A stretch of DNA of 64,000 nt from Daedaleopsis sinensis (Eukaryota; Basidiomycota; Agaricomycetes; Polyporales; Polyporaceae), in contig CM066311.1 in NCBI GenBank assembly GCA_033807695.1, positions 1,240,001-1,304,000 of the forward strand. Reading direction: 5' to 3'. Made by a program: the position numbers and the translations under genes. This document shows, piece by piece, positions 35,056 through 47,803 of the stretch; position 1 is the stretch's first letter, and every line of letters begins with the position of its first letter. The notes under the pieces are model-generated. The model did not search any database, had not been told where the DNA came from, and was given only the letters and a program-made list of their open reading frames with translations.

Positions 35056-37689
35056 TCAGAAGGACGCCTTGAAGGGCGAGACCTTGAGCGGCAGTTCTGG
35101 TTTCTTGCCGTTCACGCCGACAGTGGGGAAGCGGATGCCGGAGATGTTCCAGACGATGGGCTTGTCCGAGAGGTCGAACGCAAAGTTGGAGAGTAGCAGC
35201 GACAGCACGACCTCTGCGGGGAGACATGATCAGCAAATATTCATGAGGCATGGAATATTAGTCCTCTCACTCATTTCCAACTGCGAGAACTTGAAGCCAC
35301 TGCGCGCGCAAGACGTGTCGTTAGTCAGAAAGAGACCATATCGCGTCGCTGTAAGGTGTCTGAGACACGTACATGCATGCTCTCCCGCCGCCGATGAACG
35401 TCATCCTACACGTGCACTTTAGCATATGTCCAATAACCCTGTGCATACGGCCACGCCAGCACTTACAAGTTGGAGTACACTCCAGGGATATGGGCCTCGG
35501 TGACCGCCTCGGGCAGTGGCGACAGCCAGCGTTCAGGCTTCCACTCCCACGCGTCGCTGCCCCATTTCCTCCTGTTCATATTCGATCCCAGCACGCCGAC
35601 GAGCACGACGGTGTCTTTAGGGACGGGTATCTCGGACATGAGCGTTCCGTCCACCCCACGGACAGGCTCCGACAGCGGAAGCACCATATCGCGTTGCGCC
35701 CTAGAGAGAAAAGTAGCGAGAGCGGCCAGGTTAACCTCTGGTCAGGGTGGGAAGAGACGTCAGGGTAGCGTGGCACGTACTCCCGGAAAATGAACGTTGC
35801 GGGCGGATGCCTAAGTGTGGGAAGCCGAGGACACAAGAAGTGCGGAGGCTGATTAGCACGGTCCGATTCTGCAGACGGAGCGGAAAAACGATGGCGGAAG
35901 GACACGTACAGTCGCAGTGTTTCCCGGCATACGGCGTCAAGGAAGGGAAGCGCGTTCAGCTCATCGTACGAGAGATCCTTGCCATCTATGCCAGCCTCAA
36001 GGATTTCAGCACGGAGGCGAGCTTGAACGTCTTGGTGCTGTGCGAGCAAATGGAGAATTTGCGACAGCATATTGGACGTCGTATCCATCGCCGCGAACGT
36101 CATCGTCCTGCAAGACAACGTACATCAGTTGTTGACCCCGCGGAACTGGCCATACAGCGGTCCCGAGTAGGAGAGCACAGGTATACGTACACCATCTGAC
36201 CGATAAGCTCTTCGTCCGACAGTCGGTCCTCGACCGACGCAAGTGTGTTGGCCTTCACTGCACGAAGCACGTTCCGCAATGGTCAGCTACAAGATCCTCG
36301 GCCACACTGTAGAGTGTGTACACTTACGTAGGATGCTCATCAGATCCTTACCCTCTCCGACTTGCTGAAGCAGCACCTCATCGCCCTTATCCAGGAGCGC
36401 CTTCTTCTCGTGGTAGATCTCCTCAGCGCGCCGATGCATCGTCTCGACCACGCCCTTGAGCTTGTGCAGGCGCTTCATCGGGATCCAATCCAGCACCCTC
36501 CGTCGGAACGCGGGGGTCCCGATAAGCGACAGATATGGCAACGCCCATCGGAACACAGAGAGGTCGTACAGCGCTGGTCTATATGTGGGCGAGCGTTTCG
36601 TTAGCAACCGGTGACAATACGTGAGGAACATATGGGAGAATGGAAAACAACCGAGAAGGGTGGGGAGGGAGAAACTACTGACACGTAGGCCTTGATCGCC
36701 TCTGCATACACGTCAGGTGTGACATCCTCTTTGAGCGGGTCGAACGAGTATCCAAGGCCCGCCTGGCCGATGAGTTCCAGCGCAGTGCGTCCCATCCAGT
36801 TGAGCATGTCTATCTCCGCGGGCGCGCGCCGCACGCGCTCGTCTATGGCCGCTCGGAGCTGGATGCACGGAGAAGCCAGAAGTGTATGCACGGAAGTCAC
36901 GGCAACCGGGAAAGAGAAGCAGTCAAGTATGAGCGTCGTGACATGAGGCAACGAACTGTCTGGATACGACGAACCTTGTGTCCGACATCGTAGAACATCG
37001 GGATCATGTGTCGCATGTGGTTTATGGAGAAGATGGGGTTCAGCATTCGCCGTTGCTTGCGGTGGTGGTCGCCTGCCGTATGACATCAGGGCGCGATGAG
37101 TATTGGATATCCCGTTAGTCTCGAAGGCGTGGGACCCACCAAGGGTGGATAGTAGCCCTGGTCCGAGCGTCAGAAGATTGCTCCTGCGATAACAGCATCA
37201 GGCGGTGGAAGAAGTCGCGCAAAAAGGAAGCCTCACTTGATGAACCAGTCTGGTTGCTCATAGTTGTACTGGTCTTTGACGACGATGCTGTGCATGGCTC
37301 GTGGATCGTACACATACAGTATCTTGCGCTGGAAAAGCGCAGATCAGTGCCTGGATCCTTCGCAGTATGACAAACACTCACCCCATGCGCCCCTTGCAAT
37401 CGCACTACGGGGCCGTAGTTCTCCATCAGGTCCTGGTAGAACGGCATGCCTTGTTTGTCGAACAGCTGGGGGAGGTTGCCTGGCAAAGGACCAATTCAGA
37501 TAAACCGCAATCGGGTTTGGCGCGCAACAATGATGAATACGACGGACCTGTAATCCAGGAAGGACATGAAGGCCCGGGGATGTTGTCGAGGTGGCTCTTG
37601 ACAAACACTTGTCTGAAGTATCTCCACAGTGTCCAGGTCACAACACAGATGGCGACACTCTCGAGGATCATGCTGAGTGCTGCGCCCAT
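35056..37689 (-). CDS. Cytochrome P450 monooxygenase
   Basis: ER-anchored haem monooxygenase, substrate unknown. Fourteen exons: 37689-37548, 37479-37382, 37328-37237, 37183-37140, 37072-36975, 36858-36683, 36578-36328, 36257-36191, 36107-35910, 35810-35781, 35700-35467, 35405-35373, 35299-35271, 35213-35056, giving 549 aa. An N-terminal membrane helix (SMILESVAICVVTWTLW) is followed by NIPGPSCPSWITGN. The C-helix region is DHHRKQRRMLNPIF and the I-helix FAAMDTTSNML with the acid-Thr pair. K-helix is CRETLRLHPPA, then KPERW. The haem loop FIGGGRACIGF carries Cys487, sitting on a 33-nt exon. Every phase closes. The intron after exon 8 uses the strong donor GTACGT, giving GQMVTMTFAAMD. CYP family not assigned. 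Confidence 0.95.
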
Positions 37690-40600
37690 AGATTGAGAGT
37701 GACAGGGGAAGAGCGAAGGAGGAGCGAGTGCGTATCAGACGGGAACGGGACGGGTGTTGAGGAAGGCTCGCCCTGGACAAGTACAGAGGAGCGCAGGTAT
37801 ATATCAGAGATGTCCTCGGAGATGAGGCGACTGACAAGGGGTGTTTGCCTAAGCACGTTTAGACTGCCGCCCGACAAGAGTGGCGGGATATGTGAGGTGA
37901 TCGGCGGGCGATGAAATGATACAGTTGGTCGTCGCCCACGCGTATTCGCCACACGTCCGCTCGAGGAGGGATTGCCAGATAGGGGTGGAGAGAAGCAAAC
38001 AGACACGTCTTTCGGGACCAGATCTGAACGTATCTGAGACGGATTCTGCGAAGATGGAGAGTGACCGTGCAGATGAGGCCCGGCGAGAGAAGGACAAGGG
38101 GAACAGCCGCAAGGCTCCGACGGCCGGGGCTATGAGGGTGAACGTCAGGCCGCGTTCGCGAGGTGATGGCTGGATGAAGTTTGGAAGCTGGATGAGCGTG
38201 CCGCTAGGATGGCCGCTTGACTCCCATAGGAAGCTTCGGCCGGTGTCATATGGTCTACCACGGAATGTAACAGGCTAGACCCGGGGTGCGCGGCTCTGAC
38301 AATGAGAGGGCGACGGGGGACAGGCATGTGTGCAGGGTCGCTGTGGGGGCTCCCCCGCAGCTCGGAAGGAGGCGTCCATATTCGGACTCGTGAAGCGGGC
38401 AAATATCAGAAGGGAGGTGCGGAATATCGGGATGCTCAAGGCGGAAACGAGAAGAATAGGCCCGTGAAGAAAAAAGTGCAACAGCAGATGGGGAAGCGGC
38501 GGGCGAGCGCGAGAACAGCTCCGAGGACTTTCGGGCTTCTCTCTCATGAGTCTCATCGGCTGTGACCGCGGAGTTGACAGTTGACCTCCGTGGGTGTAGC
38601 GGCTTGATGCGAAACTAGCCACGGTTCCGACAACTCTAAAATCTGGAGGTGCCACAGGCAGGTCCGAAATCGAGGACATCGGTGCCTCAGTCAGCAGCGT
38701 TGGTTCTTGCTACAGCCGATCGCAAACGGAAGGAGAAGAACGTTGCAGCTCGTAGACAACGTTGATAGCAGAGAGTAGCGCGAGTGCCTAGAGTAATGGG
38801 CGTTAATTGTATGTCCCACGTCAGTGATCTTGATTATTATAGTAAAGCGGTGCACCCTACATACCTGCACATTCATCCTCCAACACAACCAACCGATATT
38901 TAATGGTCCCCACTACGCAACTTCTAGGTCGTCTTGATGCTCCTGCAGGCCCCATTCCACGTTCGGACGAGAATTGCCGACCACATGCGCAGAGCATGCG
39001 CCTCAATCACGCGGGTCGAGGGCGAAGAGAACAGAAGGCGCAGTTTCCCTATCTCGCAAGGAAGAGACCCTGGAGGGCACAGTGCGCAGATGCTCTTCTA
39101 GGGCCACGCTTCGCCATTGATCTGCTCCATGGCACGAGACGACTTAAAACGACACACCTCAGTTTCTTGTGCCCTCCCACCCCACCTCCACTGACACAAT
39201 CTCCGTCCAGAGAGGATGTCGACCGAGAGCCAGATAGAAGGCTCGTGTGTTGGGTCCGTACAGTAAGCGATGTAGAACCTTAAATCACGCAACCATGTGA
39301 GGTGTTCGAATATCCGTCCGCTGTTACGTGTCTATGATCGGAAAGACGGTCTCCGTGCCGCAAGGCTGTCTGTGGACGAGGTGTCATCATTGGACTAACA
39401 TGTTGACTGACTATATACGTACCAGTTGACTCCCAGAATGCACAGATCCCCTCATGCATGATAGTGCCGGTAGGCCATGAATCGGGGGGATGCCTCATGG
39501 CGGTCCGATACTTGCGATGAGCTTCCCAATCTATGAACGCTGTTTCTCCGAGGGCGTGAGACTAGACACACCTACAGGTCAAGCGCACTTCTCGACTCGG
39601 CCAGGCTCGCCGCCGCCGCCTCGAGTATGGCTTCCCCGCGGCGTATGCGATGTCGGATGGGAACAGGGAAGGTGGTGGTCGGGGAATGAGGAATGGCACC
39701 GCGTCGCGTCGTGCTTGATAGGATCACGTGACGGGAACCTCCGCACATCTTGTTTAGGCAGTTCCTGTAGTTTGTCTCACTCCTGTCGCAGAAGGTAGGG
39801 TTTATGCGCGTGTGATAGTACGGACAGAAGGCATATTCATCCGAGACCGTCCCCTGACAGTACTCTCGATGAAGAGAAGTCATGGTCGTCGCATGTTCCT
39901 CAAGTTACGTACCAGCTCGGTCAGATGTCAAGAGGATGTCAAGAGGGATGTTTGTGGTCCTTGGGGAACGGATGTCACATAGTCGACCGGCGACCATCCG
40001 GTCATTTCATGACGACGAAATGGAAGCGGGAAGCGGAGTGTCAGCCGTTCCGTAGCTGCCTCTGATAATTAAACTCCCATGCAGAACCATGGGCCGAAAG
40101 GTCGTACTCCGCTGCTGGCAGCATGCTGTCATTCATTCATATCGGCTAGGGCTGACAATCTCACCAGTGTACCATGGGGCACCAGCAACCAGCCGTCGGC
40201 CCGTGGTGCAGATACTTGGAGATCAGCTTCCCTGTTGATCCGTCCGGGTCCCACGTCGTCGAAAAGCGTTACAACATAGCCGGTCCGTGCGTTCCAAAAC
40301 TTCCAACTATGGAGGCCACTAGCCACCAGATGGCTTTGGAAGTCCAACTCGAGCACGCAATACGTCAATCTCCCAGGTCGTGTCCGGAGAAACAACATGG
40401 GAGCGAGGTGGGTACATGAACAGCTTGCGTGATATGCAGCATGCTCTCACCTGTCATTCTTCCGGCTCACTTGAGTCCCTCATGAGCGGGGCCCGGAGTT
40501 TGTGCTGCCGGTGTGACCTGTCGCCGACCGAGACGAGCCTACGTCCTTGGCAGGAATGCGTGCATGAAGGGAAGAGAACGCAAGCCCATATCGTGCGCAG

Positions 40601-42496
40601 CGAACGCAACATCATTGGACCTGCCAGTCGATGTGCGTGGCGCGCCTTGAATCTCGGAATCTTGTCAATACACACTCGTCCCAGCACTCCGAGCCACGGA
40701 CCTTCACTGTCATCCGATAAGGACACCGCCTACCGACCACGAGGGAAGCCACCTATCGAAGGCCCCAACCTTCCCACTGAGTACGCATGAATCCGGGCGG
40801 TATCACCACGCTACCCCCGCGCGCGAACCACCCAACGATCCGTCGCTACTCACCACCCAGCCGCACAGGTACTCTTCCCAAAGCGTCATGTCCGCTGCCC
40901 GCTTCGCGGCCCAGGTCCGAGCCCGCCCGCCCGCGTCGAGCCCAATGCCGTGCGGGCACCTGAGCACCTCGGCAGCAGTCCGCGCCTTCTTCCCGAGCTT
41001 CCGTCGCGTCCCCGCCCCGCATGGCCATGGCCGCTTGGCCTCGCCGACGGGCGAACGGTGAGGCTTCCCTGAGGGCCGCCTCTGGCCGGTGGACTGTGAT
41101 CCCACCCCGCGGGTGTGATGTCGGCAGAGGCTTCCCTCCCCCGCATTCTCGCGTATAAAGTTCCAAGGTTGCGAATACAAGTGCACCCAGAGCAGACCCT
41201 TGACGTGTGTGAGGCCACCCTCCGGCCGCTGCTGCGCCCCGAAGCATAACGGGATCAACCTTATTGATCCACGCGCTCAGTCGACTTGCGCAATAGCCCG
41301 CGCAATAGGCAGGTGGGATGTATGGTTCGACTTGGGCGCGGGGGAGTTAGACCGGGGCTGTGGTATTTTGCGGAGGTCTGTACTGGTGGCATCCGAAGGG
41401 TAAAAGGGGATCTGGAGATGAATCAGCAAAATCCAGATGGTCGTGATCAGCTTGAGCCATACACGACAGAGGGAAGAATCCCCATGGGCTGGCCCGACGT
41501 GCACAATGTTAAGTTAACGGCTCACTTTCTGCACATCACACACATGGAGCCCCACTGAGCACAGTACCCCCTAATGCCGACTGCTATTCAATGGTCCAAC
41601 ACCTCGATCCACGGGTCCACCGGCCATGCGCAGAAGGTGCGCAGGGGAAGATACACTCAAGTTGCTGTTGGCTTTACCACTTGCATCTTCGGGGGGCACC
41701 AGGGGAAGAACGGATCTCGATCATGAGCCAAGACCGCCCGGCTAGAATACTGCGATTGACTCACATCCTACGTTCCTGCTACGAACCCGCGATCCAGGGC
41801 ACCCCCGCGGAGCGCGGTAGTCGAACGAGTATTGGCAACACATCTCCTTAACCCTACGGCTGACGACATGCCTCCGACTGCAGGCTGCGTGCGGTCAGAT
41901 TTCTGCAATGAGAGCGTAGGACGCTGCATTGGCGAGGGCGGTACATTCTACGGGATGATCGTCGTCGTGGGCGGTGACCCAGTTGCCGACTGCATCGTAC
42001 ACTTCACCGATACGACCCAAAAGTCAACTGCTTCGGCGTAAACATTAGCGACGGGGACAAGGACAACAACGAGGTGATGGACGCACTCATCTTGGCTTGC
42101 AAACTCCGACAGCGTATCACGCAGCCGAGCACGATGCGCTCGCTAAGAGCCACGACGGCCTTGCAGCTGATCCAAGGCAGCCAGGAAAGGGTTCGAGCCT
42201 GCTTGATCTTGAATTTGACATTGTCTTGACGTCAACATCGCCATTTACCTGCTTGGAGACGTTCAACTCCCTGTTCAGGTGTATCCAGTCGATATCATTG
42301 CCGTCCTCGGTGCCGCACCGAAGCGCGTTCGCATATGCGGACTTCTCAGACATCGTGCCGATAGTTGTATTCTGTAAGCGCAAGCGAGTGACGGCTAACT
42401 CGCACTGAGCCCGCCGCTAGGTGGAGTAATATACACAGCGAACTTGAAGTACAGGAGATGTATGCACGGACACACCTCAGCCCAGTGGACGTCACC
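37690..42496. other. Gene-poor 4.8-kb region
   Basis: No spliceable gene with family resemblance found. Around 40850-41250 a GC-rich block is open in three minus-strand frames at once, which points to base composition rather than coding. A short protein-like stretch on the plus strand near 41870-42040 could be a relic. Part of this interval (37690 onward) is the promoter of the P450. Confidence 0.5.
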
Positions 42497-43780
42497 TCAC
42501 TGGCCGTGAGGCTGGTCGGAGTCAAGATCCAGGTCTCTGATGATATCCCTCCACTCGTCCAAGACATCGAGCATCTTCTTGGTCTTCGCTTGAATCGCGT
42601 CGTCTGTTCTGGCCCCCATAGGGAGGTACAGCGGCCACGCCTTGCCCTTCGCCTTGCCCTCGCCGCGCACAACATCGACGAGGAGTTCCATCGCCTTCAC
42701 GGGGTCGCCAGGCATGTGCTCGCGGGCCCACTTGATGCGCTTCATCGCCTCTGCGCGCATCTCGTCGTAGTCGGGAATGCGGTTGTCCGTGTACATCTCA
42801 CCATCGAGAGATGCGGTGCGAAACGCACCCGGTTCGAGAATGAGAGTCCGGATGCCGAAAGGCGTGAGTTCGGCGTTGAGACACTCCCCAAAGACTGCAT
42901 GCATGGATCGTCGAAGGTCAGATGGGTCGCACACGCAATCCCCGATGGGGATACAAGGGTGCGAAAGATATCGAAGACACGCACCGCGGACTGCGCCTTT
43001 GGACGACACGTACGTCCCTACCATATTCCAACAGTCGTTCGTCAGCGGTGGCGTTACGGCGTCGCGCCAGCGCGGTCGTATGGAACTCACCCGCGCCCTG
43101 TCACAAAAAGCACATCATCTACCCATGACTTATGCTTCACCGAAGCACCGTTCGTACACGTACTCACCTGAACTTCAGGTGCCCAGCTCGAGCGGCTGCC
43201 CATGAGGACGACCGTTCCACTTCGCCGGGCACGCATATGCGGAAGTGCTGCATTGGTGACGTCAGCTAGTCCGAAAAAGTTGACATCGAACTGCTTCCGC
43301 AATAGGTTTGACCTACACAATCGCAACGAGGTCAATAAAACATGCTCGACGGCGTTCAGGATGCAGTAGAAGGAGAAGCTCACCCCGCCTCCTCGAGGAG
43401 CGCCTTGTAGCCCATACCCGCGTTGTTGACGAGGACATCGATACGCCCGTAGTATCCGACTGCCTTATCGACTTTGGCTTTGATGCTCGGGAACCCTTCC
43501 GTAACATCGAGCTGGAGCAGCCGAATCTTGTCCGTCTTTGGGAAGTCCTGAATCTTCTCGAGATTGCGTGCGGTCGCGATCACGCAGTCTCCGCGGTGTA
43601 GTGCGGCATGGACAAGCTCCCGGCCAAAGCCCGAAGACGTGCCTACGTGCACACGGATACACACGGGTACACAATCGATCGCATCGTTGTCGGTCTTGAG
43701 TTAGATCTGCGAGGTACCTAAGTTGACATTGATGACATACCGGTGATGAACCAGACAAGTTCCCCTTTGATTTCTACCAT
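42497..43780 (-). CDS. Short-chain dehydrogenase/reductase (classical SDR)
   Basis: NAD(P)-dependent oxidoreductase, substrate unknown. Six exons: 43780-43741, 43642-43384, 43312-43168, 43097-43091, 43017-42985, 42894-42497, giving 293 aa, standard length. The cofactor motif TGTSSGFG (residues 13-20) is completed across intron 1. Next are LDVTEGF, LVNNAG, the strand VVLMGSRSS and the active-site Y153-x3-K157 in GTYVSSKGAV. The block GAGT just before the catalytic Tyr requires a 7-nt exon (GGCGCGG, 43091-43097) between two ordinary introns (70 and 73 nt). The C-terminal part continues ECLNAELTPFGIRTLILEPG. Starts MVEIKGELVWFITG. Confidence 0.93.
43091..43097 (-). other. 7-nt microexon of the SDR gene
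   Basis: On the minus strand GGCGCGG, preceded by TGTGACAG and followed by GTGAGT. It supplies Gly-Ala and the first base of the Gly before Thr-Tyr of the active site. Direct joining of the neighbouring exons (CAG to GGACGT) would break the frame, so the exon is required for an intact protein. Confidence 0.85.
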
Positions 43781-44986
43781 CGAGTCGATAGTTACACCTG
43801 GGTTGCGTCTGCAATAGAGGGGCGTGTTTAGGGGTATAGATCCAGGCTGCCTCCTCCTTATACGTACCCACTTCTAGCCTCTGGAGTCTGGATGTGGAAT
43901 TATGCATTTACGTGGCCGTATCTGATCGAAATCTAGTAGAAATCTGACCCCATTTGTCATAAACAAAGTCTATACATGGCCATATCTTGACCCCAGATAT
44001 CCGGCTATTGCGCGGCGTCATTGAGGAGCCGGATAAACATAGCATGTGCATGATGCTACTCTCGCAGTGTCGGTGCTTACCTGGTGCTTACCAGAGGGCT
44101 CTGCGTATCGTACTAGCATGTAAAATTGCGTGAAGTTCAAGTGGGCTTGTGCAGTACGCATTCCATCATCATGTATAACTTCTCTGGTCTGAAGAGCATG
44201 CTAGTAGATCACTACGCCAACTTGGCCATGATATACGCACCAATTTGCAACAATGAATCAGCGTTCGTTCCTTGAATCCTTCCACTGCCAGCAACTACAG
44301 CGTCTTTGAGACTCAGGCGACCTAACGACCGCTTCGAGGAAAGATTTGTACACGGAAGAAGACTTGCGGTGAGGTCATGGTCAAGAGAAAGTGGGATGTA
44401 TGCGGGAGCGCCCGTGATCCTCGAGCCGTGGAGGCAGCAACCTCCTCCGGCCATCTATTACACCTCCCCACCTCCCTCATCGTTACTGATCATCTGACTT
44501 GATAATCTGCGACTATCTGCATCAGGAACTGACTGCAAAGCCCACGCATACGACAGACTCGGACGACGTTATCCACGACATAACGTCCAGTATAGGTCAG
44601 GGTAAAAGTCGAGGCCTCAACTTGTGCATGTGAGTATCGATGTCCACGTCCTCTAAGCCGATCGCATCTTTTGTGCGGCGTTTGCCTCCGTGAAGAAGAG
44701 GGTTCCCAAACATTTTGAGGGGAAGAGAGAAGGAATTCTGTGGAGATTTTGCTGGCATTCGACACCGTAGCGGGGTCGTGGGGTTACTCAAAACTTCGTA
44801 TGTGATCTTCATGAAGGATGTCTCCTGTGGCTTGCTTGGCAAACAGGGTAAATCCTGAGCTCTGCTAGGACAGAACGGGTCTATGAGCAGCTCTTCGATG
44901 GTGCACCGTTGCCACTTGCTATTTGACTGTCGCACAAATGCTTGCTCACCTTCTGATAGTGCGCAGAAACGTACATTGCTATCGCA
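43781..44986. other. Intergenic between divergent SDR and CUE3 genes
   Basis: About 1.2 kb with no supported gene; comparatively AT-rich in 43.9-44.3 kb. Confidence 0.5.
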
Positions 44987-47464
44987 ATGGCGATAACTCT
45001 CGCACCACTGCCGCCTTACCCTTCAACAAGGGCACGCGCATCCCTGCCTCCTTCACAGTCCGCATCGCTTCTCCAGAAGATCACTCGCGCATTATCTCAA
45101 GTCCTATCTCTACCCGACTCACAGATATCCACCTCGGCAACCATTGCATTCGTATCTTCATATGTCAAAGATGGTGCACATCAGAGCCTACAATCACTCG
45201 TCTGGGAAACCGAGGGTCCAACAACGAAGCTATCGCAAACCGAGCGAGCAATCCGACACTCTGGCTTTTTGCTAGCCGAGCGACTTGCTCCGATCGGTGC
45301 GTTCGACCTCCAGACACTCGTTGATCTCAGTGTTGCATATGCACGGATCTCTCCTACTCGCCTCCGTGCTCTGTTCCTCGCTGCGACCGCCCAAGCACCG
45401 AAGTCCTCGGCTATAGTACAGGAAGTTCAAGATAGTGCCGTACCGGCATTCACCGCTCTCCTGCTTTCCCCCTCGCAAGGCCTTTACGGGATCCGCAAGA
45501 CCGCTCACATTCTACTCTCTTTCCTCCGTCCATCCCCGCCAGAAGTGACTCGCGCCTTTGCTCAGAACAAGAATTTCGTACGCGCCCTTGCGACCGCTTA
45601 CCACGCAGGCCTCGCATCTCTCGTGCAGACCTATGGCGGGATCCGCAATCTCTCTGCTGCACTCGCGTCCACTCAAGCACCACGCGAGCTCGACGACTGG
45701 GAACGCCTCTTCCTCGAAACGAAAGTCGCGCTCCTCGACACCTTCCACATCCTCGTGCGCACCCTTCTCGACGATGTCGCCTCGATCTCAAGCGCGGGCC
45801 CCACGCTCGCCGCGCAGGCCGAGCCCGCATTCGAAGTCGTCTTCAATCTCCTCGATCTCGCTGCGCCCGCGCCCGACGAGAGCGGCGCGTCCCCGACCCC
45901 ATTCCTCAACCGACCGCTGCTTGCTGACTACCAGCACGCGTACGATTTCGCCAAGACGCTGGCAGATGTGCTGCGCAGGACAGAGGACGCGCGCACGGAT
46001 CTGCTCGAGTCTTCGCTTCGCGCGATGTCCGCGGACGTAGCATCTGGTTCGCGAGCGCCCGGAGCGCTCAAGCTCATCCTCCGGTCGTCGGGCGTGCCCC
46101 CTGGCGTCGATAACCTCGGCCGGGGCCCCGCGGGCAAGGTGCCGGTGTCGGATGACGTGAAAGGGAAGGGCAAGGCACTCGGCCACATCTTGGGGAGCGG
46201 CGGTGGTATTGGCGGAATCCCGGACGAACAGGTCGACGTTGCGGTCGTGCAGGTGCTCGACTTGTTCCCCGACCAAGACGCGGATTACGTGCGATATCTG
46301 CTGTCGCATAGCGACTATCCCTATAGAGGAGATGCGGAGCGCCTCATCGGGGCGCTCCTCGAGGGAACCGCTCCCTCGCAGACTGAAGTCCAGGCTGCCA
46401 TGGCGAGCCACGACACGGGTGCCGCAATACCGCAGGTGCAGGAGAAGGCGGTTGAGCAGTTCGCGTACACACGAGAGCGGCGCAACGTGTTCGATGACGA
46501 GATCATGGACCTCAGCAAGGTGAAAATCGGAAAGAAAGAGTACGCGTATTTGATCCGTCTCTTTGCGTCAAATCTGAACGACAATTTGCAGCGACGACGC
46601 CCGCACGGTCCTCGAGGATCGCACGTTCATTGAGCAGATGAAAGCGGACATACTCCGACGTGCGGAGGAAATATCTGACGACGAGGACGAGAACAAAGAT
46701 GTAGGGGGTGGTGGCAAGGGCAAGGGTCGAGCGATAGCGTTTGAGGATGAGTTGGATGACGAAGACGTGGTCAAAGTGATCGATGGCCATGACAGTGATG
46801 AGGGCGAAGAGGGTTCCGACGCCGAGGGCGAACCAGGAGCTTCGGTGCGTCTACATGCAGTATATAGCAGTCGCAACCTCATACTCACCCGTACTCTCAT
46901 ACTCACAGCAACCCCGCAATCCCGAGACAACACTCGAGCTCGCGTACATCCAGGACTCGAAGCAATTCGATCGGGACCAGCAAACGCGGCGGAGCAAGGC
47001 TCGTGCGGATCTCAAGGCGCAAACTGGCTATACGGACGAGCAAATCGAGGGGTGGAAGATCATGCTTGAGCGAGATGTGCGTACTGACTACTTCTCCTTT
47101 CGTCCTTCGCCTCGTTCTTATGTGGTACTTGTCCACTGATGGCTTCATTCAATAGCCAAAGAAGAAAGAGAAGATGCTGGCGAAGCACGAGTTCTCCGGG
47201 AACACGCCACTCAACACCCGACTTGTTGAAGGCGAACATTCTGGGACTCGCGCTGATGGAGGCGGGGGCGGAGGTCGTGAGCAAACCCGTGGTCGGGGCA
47301 GAGGACGGGGCCGCGGTGGGGGCCGCGGTAGTGGTGAAGGCGGAGGCGGCGGCGATACGGCCCGAGACCGTGCATTCAAGGACAAGAACAAAGCAAGAAG
47401 GGCGAACCATGATAGGAAGCGAGGCCATGACAAGAAGATGGCGCGGTCGGGAGGACCGAGTTGA
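44987..47464 (+). CDS. CUE3: CUE-domain protein, Cue3/ASCC2-like (ribosome quality-control trigger complex)
   Basis: Ubiquitin-binding subunit of the complex (yeast RQT, human ASC-1) that splits collided ribosomes. Four exons: 44987-46539, 46592-46844, 46909-47076, 47156-47464, giving 760 aa. The N-terminal helical region (to about residue 400) contains WERLFLETKVALLDTFHIL and LLADYQHAYDFAKTLADVL. The CUE domain at about 415-456 has the family Phe-Pro and Leu-Leu positions in LDLFPDQDADYVRYLL and AERLIGALLEG. Then come RNVFDDEIMDLSKVKIGKKD, an acidic stretch (EDELDDEDVVKVIDGHDSDE), and a C-terminal RGG-type tail (GRGRGRGRGGGRG) with basic end, suited to RNA or ribosome contact. Assignment rests on architecture; the RGG tail also fits ASCC2 homologues. 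Confidence 0.88.
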
Positions 47465-47803
47465 AGTCTAGATCGAGAGAGACACAACAGGCTTGTGACA
47501 ACACATACTTATGTTCATGGAACTGACTCCCCCGACTGTACGTGGATACTATGCAGGAGGATTCATCCATCACCGCGCATCCACTCAGCGCATCAATAGT
47601 GCCTGACGTCCGCCGCATTTGTCCTATGATCTGAATGCAAACAGGATGTATCAATGCGTTATATATTATGCCGCCCCCGGTGAAACAAGCATTTACGGCC
47701 TTCGTTTTGCAAATAGGTGTAATTTGCGATACTCCCCCTTCTGCTACTAATAGAGAGACACCGCTACCCACACTCTTCCAAGCTGCGACTACCGCCCCAC
47801 AGA
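47465..47803. other. Intergenic
   Basis: 339 bp between two plus-strand genes; promoter of the surface protein. Nothing distinctive. Confidence 0.5.

Noticed and set aside
40803..41258. Gene in the GC-rich block of the 37.7-42.5 kb region
   Set aside because: Three minus frames are open simultaneously and none has recognisable motifs or splice structure.
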